Assembly (NCBI GenBank): GCA_965214335.1
Contig: CBDCBO010000005.1
Location: 992,001 to 1,056,000, forward strand
Direction: 5' to 3'
DNA length: 64,000 nt
Source of the DNA: Velthaea sp965214335
Lineage (GTDB): Bacteria; Vulcanimicrobiota; Vulcanimicrobiia; Vulcanimicrobiales; Vulcanimicrobiaceae
Under the pieces are notes generated by a model, which was given only the letters and a program-made list of their open reading frames with translations, made no database searches and was not told the DNA's origin. Shown here in pieces: positions 34,120 through 42,321 of this stretch (positions are counted from its first letter, which is position 1; each line of letters opens with the position of its first letter). Both the position numbers and the translations under genes were made by a program.

Positions 34120-34707
34120 CTAGCGGCTCGGGATGCACATGGCGACAACGCCGGCTCGCGTTGTTGCGTGCAATACGCGCGCCGCCGTCGCGACGTCGCA
34201 CCGGCCGTCGGTCGCGAGCCAAGCGTCGATGGTTCCGAGTTGCGCGTGCGCCAGCGATACGGCCAGAAACGGCAGCGGAGCGATCGGCGGCGCATTGTAG
34301 CGGCGTATGACGGCCGCTAAATGCCGTTCGAGTGAGCGAGCCAAAACGCGAATCAGGATGTCGCGCGTGGCGCCTTGCAAGAGCCGGGCGCCCAGCGCCC
34401 GATGTTCGAGGAGATGGCGCAACACCTCGCGGAGCGCGTTCGAAGGCGCCGCGGTCGCGGCTGCATCGCCGAAGATCGCGACAAGTGGGGCGATGCTCTG
34501 CTCGAGCAGGTCGTCTTTGGTTTCAAAGTGCTCGTAGAACGTCGAGCGCCCGATATCGGCGCACGCCGTCAGTTCGCGGACGCTCAGGTTATCATAGCCA
34601 CGCACGAGGACGAGCCGGTCGAACGATGCGAGCAACGCCGCGCGCGTCTTGCCGACCCGCCGGTCGGCGCTTTGGGAATGGGTACGGTGGAGCGCTTTGG
34701 CGGACAT
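34120..34707 (-). CDS. TetR-family transcriptional regulator
   Basis: The 195-residue regulator has an N-terminal helix-turn-helix (LVRGYDNLSVRELTACADIGRSTFYEHFETKDDLL) and a variable helical ligand domain. ATG 34707 was chosen because it sits closest to the HTH at normal spacing; an in-frame start at 34749 would run across the candidate operator. It is divergent from the membrane protein at 34788, its likely target. It is convergent with the SNF2 gene. Confidence 0.9.
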   Translation of the reverse strand: MSAKALHRTHSQSADRRVGKTRAALLASFDRLVLVRGYDNLSVRELTACADIGRSTFYEHFETKDDLLEQSIAPLVAIFGDAAATAAPSNALREVLRHLLEHRALGARLLQGATRDILIRVLARSLERHLAAVIRRYNAPPIAPLPFLAVSLAHAQLGTIDAWLATDGRCDVATAARVLHATTRAGVVAMCIPSR

Positions 34708-34718
34708 CACGGTCGCGT

Positions 34719-34734
34719 TGTCTGCTTCCGGACA
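34719..34734. promoter_or_regulatory. Candidate TetR operator
   Basis: An imperfect 16-bp palindrome, TGTCTG-CTTC-CGGACA (5 of 6 arm positions match), lies in the 80-base divergent gap between the TetR gene and the membrane-protein gene. Only position and symmetry support the call. Confidence 0.4.
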
Positions 34735-34787
34735 GCATCCCTTGCGCACGCCGGCGGTGTTGACCGCGATCGTGGTAGGTGTAGCGC

Positions 34788-35459
34788 ATGACCGCTCAAC
34801 GACGCGCTACGCTACTTGCCGCCGCCCCGATCGCGGGCGGTGTGCTGCTGGCGATGCTGGCCTTGGCGCTGCACCCTCACGTTCGGGGCCAGACTGATGC
34901 AGCGGCGGAACTCCACGAGTTGGCGTCGCTGAGCCTGCGCGATCGGCTCGTGCACGGAACGCTGCTCTTGCTGCTCGGCGCACTGCTCGCCGGGTTGGTC
35001 AACTACGCGCTGTGGCGCGGACTTAGGCGCGGAACCGTTGTTGCCGGACTCGTGGGTTTCAGCGTCGGGATCGGCGGCTTGATCGTCGCCGGACTAATCG
35101 ACGGTTTTCTGTTACCCGATCTGGTCGCGCGCTTTGCCGGCGCGCAACCGGCGGTCCAACGGGCTGCGATGACGACGCTGGGCGCGTGCGGGATCGCGGT
35201 GAACGTGTTCGCCACGTTTGGTGTTGTTGCTCTGGCGGCGGCGATGGTGGCGTGGTCGCTCGACCTTGTCCGAGAAGGCGGCGAAAGCCGGGTAGCCGGC
35301 AACGTGGGCTTCGGCGCGGCGGCGCTAACCCTCGCGCTGCTGGCGACGAGCGGCGGGGCGCTCACCCCTCACGCGCTCATGGTAATGCTCGTGGCGCAAG
35401 GCGTATGGTATGGCTGGATTTTCGCGCTGCCTGCGCGGCGGACTGCGGAGGGTTTCTAG
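34788..35459 (+). CDS. Integral membrane protein of unknown function
   Basis: The 223-residue protein has about six hydrophobic spans (near residues 8-28, 57-77, 84-108, 128-152, 170-185 and 192-212) and a short extracytoplasmic His/Asp-containing loop after the first. I recognise no transporter signature. Divergent placement beside a TetR regulator suggests inducible expression, for example a small efflux or stress protein. Confidence 0.7.
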   Translation: MTAQRRATLLAAAPIAGGVLLAMLALALHPHVRGQTDAAAELHELASLSLRDRLVHGTLLLLLGALLAGLVNYALWRGLRRGTVVAGLVGFSVGIGGLIVAGLIDGFLLPDLVARFAGAQPAVQRAAMTTLGACGIAVNVFATFGVVALAAAMVAWSLDLVREGGESRVAGNVGFGAAALTLALLATSGGALTPHALMVMLVAQGVWYGWIFALPARRTAEGF

Positions 35460-35953
35460 CGGCGTGCACCTCTCGCCGGCGCTACGCCCGTTGCACAAGA
35501 CGACCCGCCACGCGCGGTCGTGACCGGCGTAACGGAAGGAACGTTTGTGGCTGGCTTACCGCTTCGATTGCGCGGCTCGCGCGTTGCCTGGCCGGCGTGT
35601 GTGATGCACCCGCTATCACGCGTAGGAAGTAAGCATGTCGTAGCGATTGCGGTGAACCGCGGGGCTCTTGAAGGCTCGCGGTTCGCGGTTACCTGTCATG
35701 CGGCGCGCTCGATAGGCGTGAGAGCCGGCGCCGACGGTGGTTGCGCGATATCGGGCGCAATTTGCGTTCGTCGTAGTCAGCAAGCGCGGCAGCGAGGCTC
35801 ACGCTCCGGCGGCGAATACCGGGCATCGTCGCACCCGGCCCAACGTCGCCTCGAGACCGTCGATAGCCGCACGGCCTTTCTGGATCCGTAATTAGAGTTG
35901 TCGCCGCCGACTAAGCGTGATTAGTAAAGCCGCGGATCGGTAAGATCACATAA
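35460..35953. other. Intergenic region without a convincing gene
   Basis: About 490 bases separate two plus-strand genes. Open frames here are Arg-rich and lack any recognisable motif. A hairpin at 35654-35684 (GAACCGCG ... CGCGGTTC, 15-base loop) has no T-run. The promoter for the SRPBCC-ADH set probably lies at the right end. Confidence 0.4.
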
Positions 35954-36463
35954 ATGACTGACGGCACGAAGCGCATCGCGATGATCGCCGCCGGCGTGAC
36001 GCTCGCCGGCGTTGCAGCCACGGCCGTGAAGACGGCCGGCGACCGGACCGCCCATGCGACGTCGACTCGAACGATCACCGTCGGTCGTGACGTCGCGCAA
36101 ACATTCGCTGCATGGCGAACGCTGTATGCCCGCGCCTTTGCAGATTTCGCCGACGTAAAGCCGGAGTCGAACGGTATCACGCGCTGGCAACTGCCGCCGC
36201 CGCTCTCCGTGTCGTGGCAGACGCAAACGGTGGAGGATCTGGTCGACGGCGGTATGCGGTGGGTCGCACGCGGAGCGCCCGGACCGTTCGAAGGCACATT
36301 CGGTGTGCGTCCGGCACCCGGCAATCGCGGAACCGAAGTCACGCTGTCACTGACGGGACCGGTATCGCGTCCGATCGTCGGGACGGTGTTGCGGCGCTTT
36401 AAGAGTCTCGTCGAATCGGGCGAAGCTCCGACGCTTGAATCGAATCCGTCAGGCCGGTCGTAG
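35954..36463 (+). CDS. SRPBCC-family (polyketide cyclase/dehydrase-like) protein
   Basis: The 169-residue protein has an N-terminal hydrophobic stretch (residues 8-27, an anchor or signal) followed by an SRPBCC fold: TRTITVGRDVAQTFAAWRTL...FADFADV, then VSWQTQTVEDLVDGGMRWVARGAPGPFEGTF and the closing GTEVTLSL. The family binds hydrophobic ligands. It is followed one base later by the alcohol dehydrogenase start, so the two are probably co-transcribed. Confidence 0.82.
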   Translation: MTDGTKRIAMIAAGVTLAGVAATAVKTAGDRTAHATSTRTITVGRDVAQTFAAWRTLYARAFADFADVKPESNGITRWQLPPPLSVSWQTQTVEDLVDGGMRWVARGAPGPFEGTFGVRPAPGNRGTEVTLSLTGPVSRPIVGTVLRRFKSLVESGEAPTLESNPSGRS

Positions 36464-36464
36464 C

Positions 36465-37634
36465 GTGCGCGCCCTCTGTTTTCACGGGACGAACGATCTG
36501 CGCGTCGACACGGTGCCCGATCCAAAAATCGTCAATCCAAAAGATGTTATTTTGCGTGTGACGATGTCGACGACGTGCGGATCGGATTTGCACTTTCTCG
36601 ACGGCTATCTGCCGACGATGTTGCCGGGCGACGTCATCGGCCACGAGTTCATGGGCGAAGTGGTCGAGGTCGGTCCCGACGTGCGGAAAATTAAGAAGCG
36701 CGATCGGGTGGTCGTGCCATCGTTCATCTGCTGCGGCGAATGCTATTACTGCAAGAGCGATTTGTGGTCGCTGTGCGATAACACGAATCCGCATGCGGCG
36801 ATGCAAGAACCGCTCTTCGGCGATACGACGGCGGGCATTTACGGCTATACGCAGGCGTTCGGTGGTTACGCAGGCGCACATGCCGAATACGTTCGCGTCC
36901 CCTTCGCCGATACCGATTGTTTCGTCGTGCCGGACGGTCTCACGGACGAGCAAGTCGTGTTCCTTTCCGACGCGGGGCCGACCGGCTTCATGGGTGCCGA
37001 TCTCTGCGGTATTGAGCCGGGCGATGTCGTAGCCGTATGGGGCTGTGGCGGCGTCGGGCTCATGGCACAAAAGGCGGCGTGGCTGCTCGGTGCGGAGCGC
37101 GTCATCGGCATCGATCGCTTTCCGGAACGCCTCGAACTGGCTCGCACGTTCGCGGGATCCGAGACGATCGACTATACGCAGCATCGTGAAGTCGCGCAAC
37201 TGCTCCACGACATGACCGGCGGTCGCGGGCCCGACCGCTGCATCGAGGCGGTCGGCATGGAAGGTCATGGCACCGGTATTGGTTACGCCTACGACCGCGT
37301 GAAGCAAGCGCTTTTCTTGGAAACGGATCGCGGCTCGGCGCTCCGCCAAGCGATCGTGGCATGCCGCAAGGGCGGCACGCTCTCGATGCTCGGCGTGTAT
37401 GGGCTCATGGATAAGTTTCCACTCGGCGTGATCATGAACAAAGGCCTCACGCTCAAGACCGCACAGCAGCACGGGCAACGCTACGTAAACCGTCTGCTCG
37501 ATTACGCCGTGCGCGGCGAACTCGATGCGACGCCGCTCGCGACGCACCGTTTCACGCTCGAAGAATCCCCACGCGGGTACGAACTCTTCAAGACAAAGGC
37601 CGACGGCTGCGTCCGTTCGGTATTCGTACCGTAA
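36465..37634 (+). CDS. Zinc-dependent alcohol dehydrogenase (glutathione-independent formaldehyde-dehydrogenase-like)
   Basis: The 389-residue MDR-superfamily enzyme has catalytic zinc ligands in STTCGSDLHFLDG and PGDVIGHEFMGEV, and a structural zinc loop ICCGECYYCKSDLWSLCDN. The cofactor-binding VWGCGGVGLMAQKAA follows. The long inserts resemble FdhA-type and threonine-dehydrogenase-like enzymes. GTG 36465, two bases after the SRPBCC stop, gives the usual VRALCFHGTNDLRVDTVPDP N-terminus. The substrate is unproven. The following small genes are closely spaced on the same strand. Confidence 0.9.
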   Translation: MRALCFHGTNDLRVDTVPDPKIVNPKDVILRVTMSTTCGSDLHFLDGYLPTMLPGDVIGHEFMGEVVEVGPDVRKIKKRDRVVVPSFICCGECYYCKSDLWSLCDNTNPHAAMQEPLFGDTTAGIYGYTQAFGGYAGAHAEYVRVPFADTDCFVVPDGLTDEQVVFLSDAGPTGFMGADLCGIEPGDVVAVWGCGGVGLMAQKAAWLLGAERVIGIDRFPERLELARTFAGSETIDYTQHREVAQLLHDMTGGRGPDRCIEAVGMEGHGTGIGYAYDRVKQALFLETDRGSALRQAIVACRKGGTLSMLGVYGLMDKFPLGVIMNKGLTLKTAQQHGQRYVNRLLDYAVRGELDATPLATHRFTLEESPRGYELFKTKADGCVRSVFVP

Positions 37635-37653
37635 CTGCGATAAGGAGTGAACT

Positions 37654-37854
37654 ATGGCTGAGAACACCGCCTTCCGGCACCAACATGAGATGGCGTCGGC
37701 GATGAAGGGGATGGACTTTCCCGCGAAGGCCGCCGATATTGTTAAGAACGCAAAGAGCAACGGCGCACCGAAAGACGTGCTCGATGCACTCGGCCGGCTG
37801 CCGGATCACGACTATTCGAACGTCGCAGAAGTAATGGACGCGACGAACGAGTAA
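37654..37854 (+). CDS. DUF2795 domain protein
   Basis: The 66-residue protein matches DUF2795 (KGMDFPAKAADIVKNAKSNGAPKDVLDALGRLPDHDY), a small helical domain of unknown role often found near stress genes. A strong ribosome site (AAGGAG) precedes the ATG by 6-7 bases. It lies 19 bases after the dehydrogenase stop. Confidence 0.88.
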   Translation: MAENTAFRHQHEMASAMKGMDFPAKAADIVKNAKSNGAPKDVLDALGRLPDHDYSNVAEVMDATNE

Positions 37855-37860
37855 TCGCTC

Positions 37861-38745
37861 GTGTCGGATGACGCCGGAGCGCCGACGAGCGCCACGTTTG
37901 TCGGCAACGCGACGCTCGTTCTGCGCGTCGGCGGCCTGACGATCCTAACGGACCCATCGTTCTTGCACGCGGGCGAACACGTGCATGTAGGTTACGGCGT
38001 CTTCGCGAAGCGTCTCCTCGATCCGGCACTGCAATTCGCGCAACTCCCACCGCTCGATGCGATTCTCCTATCTCATCTACACGCCGATCATTGGGATCGC
38101 GCCGCGGAGCGTGCGATCGATCGAAGAACCTCGATACTTACGACGCCTCAGGCGGCAAGTGTGCTGAAGAAGCGTGGATTCGAGCGAACCGTGCCGTTAA
38201 AAACGTGGACAACGAAACGCTTAGCGGGTTTGAACGGCGCAAGCGTTGATATCACGGCCGTACCGGCACGTCACGGTCCGCCGCTGCTCAGCCGTCTCCT
38301 GCCCGAAACGCACGGCCACCTGCTTGATACGACGTTGCCCGATGGCCGAACGCTACGCGTTTATATTAGTGGCGACACGCTCGTTTTTAAAGGTATCCAC
38401 GCGATCGCGAAACGGTATCCGCGCATCGATGTCGCCTTCGTGCATCTCGGCGGTACGCGTATCCCGCATCGCAAGTTCGGCATTCTCGTAACGCTCGATG
38501 CGAACGGCGGGATCGACATGCTTCGCATCCTGGCTCCACGCATGCTCGTACCGATTCACAACGACGATTGGAGCCTATTTAGTTCGTCGCTGCGCGACTT
38601 CTTAAATGCAATCGACGCGGATGGTTCGAGGGACCGCATTCGCGTGATCAGCCACGGCGAAACGCTCGATCTCGCGCCGTTTGCAAAGCCTGCGGTGCTA
38701 CAGGCCAATGGCGATCGGGTGCCCGACTCGACCGCCTCGAACTGA
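37861..38745 (+). CDS. Metallo-beta-lactamase-fold hydrolase (UlaG-like)
   Basis: The 294-residue MBL-fold protein has FVGNATLVLRVGGLTILTDPSF, the metal motif HLHADHWD, a following His in VPARHG, YISGDT and a late PIHNDDW. The arrangement resembles L-ascorbate-6-phosphate lactonase/UlaG-type and NAPE-PLD-like hydrolases. It starts at GTG 37861, six bases after the DUF2795 stop, so it is probably co-transcribed. The substrate is unknown. Confidence 0.87.
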   Translation: MSDDAGAPTSATFVGNATLVLRVGGLTILTDPSFLHAGEHVHVGYGVFAKRLLDPALQFAQLPPLDAILLSHLHADHWDRAAERAIDRRTSILTTPQAASVLKKRGFERTVPLKTWTTKRLAGLNGASVDITAVPARHGPPLLSRLLPETHGHLLDTTLPDGRTLRVYISGDTLVFKGIHAIAKRYPRIDVAFVHLGGTRIPHRKFGILVTLDANGGIDMLRILAPRMLVPIHNDDWSLFSSSLRDFLNAIDADGSRDRIRVISHGETLDLAPFAKPAVLQANGDRVPDSTASN

Positions 38746-38877
38746 TCGCCAAGCACCCGAGCGGCGTATCGCACTACGATCGTGTCAGATTCCACGCTCG
38801 ACGATCCTGTCCAGTAGCCTGCTATAACGCTGCTTGGAAGCGCCGCAGCACTACTATTTCGCAGAACGGGTATAAAC

Positions 38878-39309
38878 ATGGAAATCACGGGCGTCGATCA
38901 TGCCGATATTCGCGTACCCTTACTCGAAGCCGTGGAACCGTTCTACGATGCGTTTCTGCCGCTAGTCGGCCTGTCACGCAAATCGTTCTCGCATGTCGGA
39001 AGTGATGGCGAATGGTATGACGTCGATGCCGCGCACCCGCGTAATACGGTCGAATATCATACGCAGAACTTGCCGGGAACGCTGGGCTGGTTCATCGGCT
39101 TCATCGAGGATCCGCTGATGATCCCTACTCAAACACGAATTGCCTTCGCGCTCGATGGCGAAGCCAATCTGCCCGCGATCGAAGCGCTCGTTCGTAAAGC
39201 CGGCGCGCGGGCGGTTGAATGGTCGATCGACCCCGGCTACCCGGCGCTATTTTTTGAAGACCCGTGCGGGACGCGCTTAGAGATTTGCGCTCGGCGAGTC
39301 CGCGCTTAA
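38878..39309 (+). CDS. VOC-family (glyoxalase/dioxygenase-superfamily) protein
   Basis: The 143-residue protein has two beta-alpha-beta-beta-beta modules: GVDHADIRVPLLEAVEPFYDAFLPLVGL at the start, TRIAFALDGEANLPAIEALVRKAGARAVEW, then LFFEDPCGTRLEICAR. The metal-type His and Glu are retained. The substrate cannot be told; a glyoxalase-like detoxification role is common. It stands alone after a 130-base gap. Confidence 0.83.
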   Translation: MEITGVDHADIRVPLLEAVEPFYDAFLPLVGLSRKSFSHVGSDGEWYDVDAAHPRNTVEYHTQNLPGTLGWFIGFIEDPLMIPTQTRIAFALDGEANLPAIEALVRKAGARAVEWSIDPGYPALFFEDPCGTRLEICARRVRA

Positions 39310-39396
39310 CAAGAAACCGGCGCACCGCCGCTGTGAAACATGGACGATTCGGAGGCGGTATGTGAACGGACGTCACGTGCTTGAAGGGTCGCTCAC

Positions 39397-39660
39397 TTGA
39401 AGAATCTTCATTCGTTTACCGCCGAGCAGGCGGCCGCAGCCAATACGGCTTTGCGCGCAGCTCTGGGTCTTGCGCCGCAACAGTTTTCAGCCGAACAGTT
39501 TGTCGGGATGATCTCAGAAGAAATCGAACAGCTGCGTGCGGCCGGCCGCACCGACGATGACATCTCGCAACTGCTTGCCAAAGAAATCGGCGTCGCGCTT
39601 GATTCCGATCTCATCGCGCGCTATTACGCCGATGACGTCGAACGTCTTGGGTATCCGTGA
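39397..39660 (+). CDS. Small conserved-looking hypothetical protein
   Basis: The 87-residue helical protein starts at TTG 39397. The centre (VGMISEEIEQLRAAGRTDDDISQLLAKEIGVALDSDLIARYYA) has the amphipathic spacing of a helical DNA- or protein-binding module and looks genuinely coding. I recognise no named family. It lies near VOC, YCII and RidA genes. Confidence 0.6.
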   Translation: MKNLHSFTAEQAAAANTALRAALGLAPQQFSAEQFVGMISEEIEQLRAAGRTDDDISQLLAKEIGVALDSDLIARYYADDVERLGYP

Positions 39661-39692
39661 CGCGTCCGCACGCTGCCATTGCGACTCTGCGG

Positions 39693-39983
39693 TCAGCGCA
39701 CCAAGAACGGAACGCGCAAGACTTCGTGACGGCCTAGTGCTGTCGCGGGATCCTTTTCCGTAAGCGCAAGAGCGGCAGCTTCCGAGCCCACGCGTAACAC
39801 GCCGAAGCCCCATGATTCGCGCGGATCGATAACCGGCCCGAACCGTAACATGCTGCCCGCACGAACTTCCGCGGTCCAGTAAGTAACATGCTGCCGCATT
39901 ACCGCGCGTTCCTCGTCGGTCATGTCCGCGGCAAAGGTCGGCCGGTGAGCCACGAAACGCATTAGGTAAAATTGATCGTCCAT
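39693..39983 (-). CDS. YCII-related protein
   Basis: The 96-residue protein has the dimeric alpha-beta-barrel pattern of the YCII family: FYLMRFVAHRPTFAADMTDEERAVMRQHVTYWTAEVRAGSMLRFGPV, then GFGVLRVGSEAAALALTEKDPA. The conserved His/Asp pair typical of the family is present (HRP, D-P). The function is unknown; relatives are found in catabolic and regulatory contexts. It is convergent with the previous small gene. Confidence 0.82.
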   Translation of the reverse strand: MDDQFYLMRFVAHRPTFAADMTDEERAVMRQHVTYWTAEVRAGSMLRFGPVIDPRESWGFGVLRVGSEAAALALTEKDPATALGRHEVLRVPFLVR

Positions 39984-40322
39984 CTGCCTTACCTCCGTGT
40001 TGCTAGCTTCGCGGTAATGTGGTGTAGCTCAGCCAAGCATGCTAACGTCGTCGTATTGTCTTCGGTGCTAAACTCTATGTGCAAATCCCGAGCGTGGGCG
40101 GCTACGGCCCTCGGCTGTCGTCGACACGCGCGTTCCGTTCGAAGAAACGTCGACGATGTTCGTTTTCTGTTTGACTCACCGGCGCTGGCCGTCGGTACCC
40201 AAGATATCGAGTAGCCCAAGCCGATGGAACGTCGACCACCGAGCGCCATCGTTGAGTGTAAGGCCGAGCGGGTGCTTAGGGTCAGCGAGACTCACTCGAA
40301 ACCCTTGAGGTGGCGTAGAGCA
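39984..40322. other. Intergenic region, nothing recognisable
   Basis: These 339 bases lie upstream of the YCII gene and downstream of the RidA gene, both on the minus strand. Open frames here are short and motif-free. The YCII promoter should lie near 40000. Confidence 0.4.
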
Positions 40323-40706
40323 CTAGCGTGCCTGGCGCCGCGCCGTAACTTCAATCTCGATTCGCATCCGCTGGTCGGATAGGCCGGCGCAGATCATCGT
40401 GGCGGCTGGTGCTGCTTCTCCAATGGTCCGTCGCAACGTGGGCCAGCACGGCGGAAAATCTTCGACCCGCGGCAGGATGTAGCGGACGCGCACGATGTCG
40501 GCGAAGGTTGCGTCCGCCTGTGCCAACGCAGCGCCGACGTTCGCGCACGCTTGTTCAACCTGATCGATAAGGTTGCTGGAGATGGTCATCGTCGCGTAAT
40601 CGAAACCCGTGGTTCCCGAGACGAAGATGTCATTGCCGTCAATAACGGCGCGCGAATACCCGATGTCGCGTTCGAACGAAGAACCGGACGATATTCGCTG
40701 ACGCAT
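40323..40706 (-). CDS. Rid-family (RidA/YjgF-like) protein
   Basis: The 127-residue protein shows the YjgF/RidA trimer fold: GYSRAVIDGNDIFVSGTTGFDYATM, VEQACANVGAALAQADATFADIVRVRYILP, and the closing RMRIEIEVTARR. The Arg of the deaminase site appears to be retained in the C-terminal IEIEVTA region's preceding strand. Many relatives remove reactive enamines/imines. It borders the decayed region to its right. Confidence 0.85.
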   Translation of the reverse strand: MRQRISSGSSFERDIGYSRAVIDGNDIFVSGTTGFDYATMTISSNLIDQVEQACANVGAALAQADATFADIVRVRYILPRVEDFPPCWPTLRRTIGEAAPAATMICAGLSDQRMRIEIEVTARRQAR

Positions 40707-41041
40707 TTGTGGCGATGTTCCCCGGTTATCGTGAATGCACTCTGGCAGGCTCCAACGTAGCGACTAAAGCCCGCAATGTCGCGGCGGCTGGGACGATCTG
40801 CGTCTTAGGTGCGCTCCGTGAAATCACGTTCCGGGCCGCCGCCAAGCTGTTCTCCCGTGTAAAGCCGTTCGTTGGAGAGTTAATTCGCGCGCGACATTGT
40901 GCTTGCGCAACGTATCTAGCCGGATACGGCTGAGCATCGCCGCGATCGACCGCAGAGCGAGAGGCTAATATGCTGAGTTCGATCTGTCAAGCTATTTGAG
41001 ACCATCGAGTTAGTTACGCTATGCCGCGCGTTCGTCCGACG
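40707..41041. other. Decayed non-coding DNA left of the transposase remnant
   Basis: No plausible gene is present. Between 40849 and 40985 it carries short blocks (GTTCTCCCGT, AAGCCGTTCG, GCTTGCGCAACGT, GAGCGAGAGGCTAATA) that recur in the same order at 41400-41606, forming a diverged direct duplication around the transposase remnant. Confidence 0.5.
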
Positions 41042-41321
41042 GTGATTAATCCAGACCGCCTCCGTAGCGACTGGCGCTTGGGCTGACCATTGCGCTCGGG
41101 ATGAGACTCAAAGGCGGCGCACATAATAGCGTGTCGTTGAGCAAGTCGGTCGGTGCCGGTCCCAGCATGAACTTCCGCGGCGTCAACATCGCGATTCCAG
41201 AGTGTCGATGTTCGTTGTTGTAATAGGCATGAACGCGCGTGTGACCCAGGGCGTGTTCGAAGCAGCCGAATCGATCGGGGAAGTCACGCATACTTCATCT
41301 AAATTGCGCTTCGGAGTACGG
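41042..41321 (-). pseudogene. Decayed IS3-family transposase (integrase-core C-terminus)
   Basis: On the minus strand the fragment reads PYSEAQF (41321-41301), an in-frame TGA at 41297-41295, then RDFPDRFGCFEHALGHTRVHAYYNNEHRHSGIAMLTP. This is the end of the DDE core of IS3-type transposases, including the region around the last acidic residue. A shift in frame then gives HPER-x-x-x-P-K, and a second shift gives APVATEAVWINH, the usual VWIN terminus. At least two frameshifts and one stop show a dead remnant. No terminal inverted repeats or target duplication could be found. Confidence 0.85.
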
Positions 41322-41399
41322 GGCTCACGTGGGGCCGGCTGTGCGATCTTCGCACCGCGAGTCGCGCGACAAGTTGCGCGGTCATCTCGGTGCCGCGAT

Positions 41400-41606
41400 G
41401 TTCTCCCGTACTGCAATCGTTTCCGCGAGAAGCCGTTCGCATCGGCTGGTCCAAGACGACCATAATGACAAGCAGCGAATCGCCACGAGTTTGGTGATGT
41501 CCCACGCTTGCGCAACGTCTAGCGTACTCGGGATGACGGCTTGGCGCCGAGTCACGGCCGCGAGCCGATACCGCGAGCGAAAGGCGTAATATCGCGACGC
41601 TGAGTC
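41400..41606. repeat. Right copy of a diverged direct repeat (left copy 40849-40985)
   Basis: Four blocks occur in the same order in both copies: GTTCTCCCGT (40849 and 41400), AAGCCGTTCG (40862 and 41430), GCTTGCGCAACGT followed by TCTAGC (40901 and 41506), and GAGCGARAGGCKTAATA-like sequence (40955 and 41575). Spacing between copies grows from about 550 to 620 bases, showing indels. Confidence 0.55.
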
Positions 41607-41979
41607 GACAAACCGCGGGCCACGCAGCAGCGATCCCGCTTTTCGCGGTGCCGCGCGCGGATGACGCCGGATACTCGCGCTTTGAAACGTCGATGAGCCG
41701 GCGCCGCGAGGAACGTCCCTCGCTCAGCGCGACTTGCGGCTTGCGCGCGCTTTCAATGCGCAAAGCGTCGTCAATATCGCGTTTCGGCACGCCTTCGCGC
41801 GATGACCGCCGATGTCCGGCGCCGGAGTACGCTCCGGCGAGGCCGGAACACAATCGCGTCCAGATGGGGGTTGGCGACGTCGAGCGGGACGTCCCGCGAT
41901 ATCGCGTTTCGCCAATGCGACGATGTCCAGCGTTCGACCGGCGTACCGTCGAGCATACCGGCGAATACCCCGTTCGCGT

Positions 41980-42258
41980 GACGTCAAGCGATCCGGTTGC
42001 CGCGACGCGACGCTGCCGCAGAGCCGAGATGCCCACGCCGGCGCAGCACACCATGCCGGCGGCGCCGAGCGCCACTTCAGCGATCGACCGAACCGAATGA
42101 TGCGCGTCGAGCGCGGCGACGATGATCACGAGGCCGGATATCGCTACGTTTATAAACGAGATGACCGGCGATTGTCGAGCGGGAAAAAGCTTTTCCAGAT
42201 CGTCCCGTTCGACCGGCGTAAGCGCAAAGCGAATGTGCCCGGGCGGCAGCGAGGTCAT
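41980..42258 (-). pseudogene. Truncated/frameshifted membrane-protein gene (YcxB-like N-terminus)
   Basis: From ATG 42258 about 90 codons look coding: MTSLPPGHIRFALTPVERDD, then two hydrophobic helices (about residues 33-52 and 62-82) and a basic end, like the start of YcxB-type small membrane proteins. Beyond about 41980 the same frame becomes Arg/Ser-rich and unprotein-like, while other minus-strand frames pick up more plausible segments (for example HLDAIVFRPRRSV). This suggests a frameshifted gene within the decayed segment. Family assignment is tentative. Confidence 0.45.
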
Positions 42259-42321
42259 GTAGCAGGTCTCCGCGGTTGAGCGAGACGGGAGCGCGTCCCG
42301 ACATCAGGTATCGTCGCGACG

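Noticed and set aside
35520..35891. A 123-codon plus-strand frame between the membrane protein and the SRPBCC gene.
   Set aside because: It is Arg/Ser-rich, without motifs or a ribosome site; more likely non-coding.
36399..37760. A 453-codon open frame antisense to the alcohol dehydrogenase.
   Set aside because: It mirrors the codon structure of the sense gene, shows no motif, and the sense strand encodes a clear zinc dehydrogenase.
41299..41979. The remainder of a 319-codon minus-strand frame in the decayed region.
   Set aside because: After about 90 plausible codons the frame becomes Arg/Ser-rich and overlaps the transposase remnant; treated as decayed DNA.
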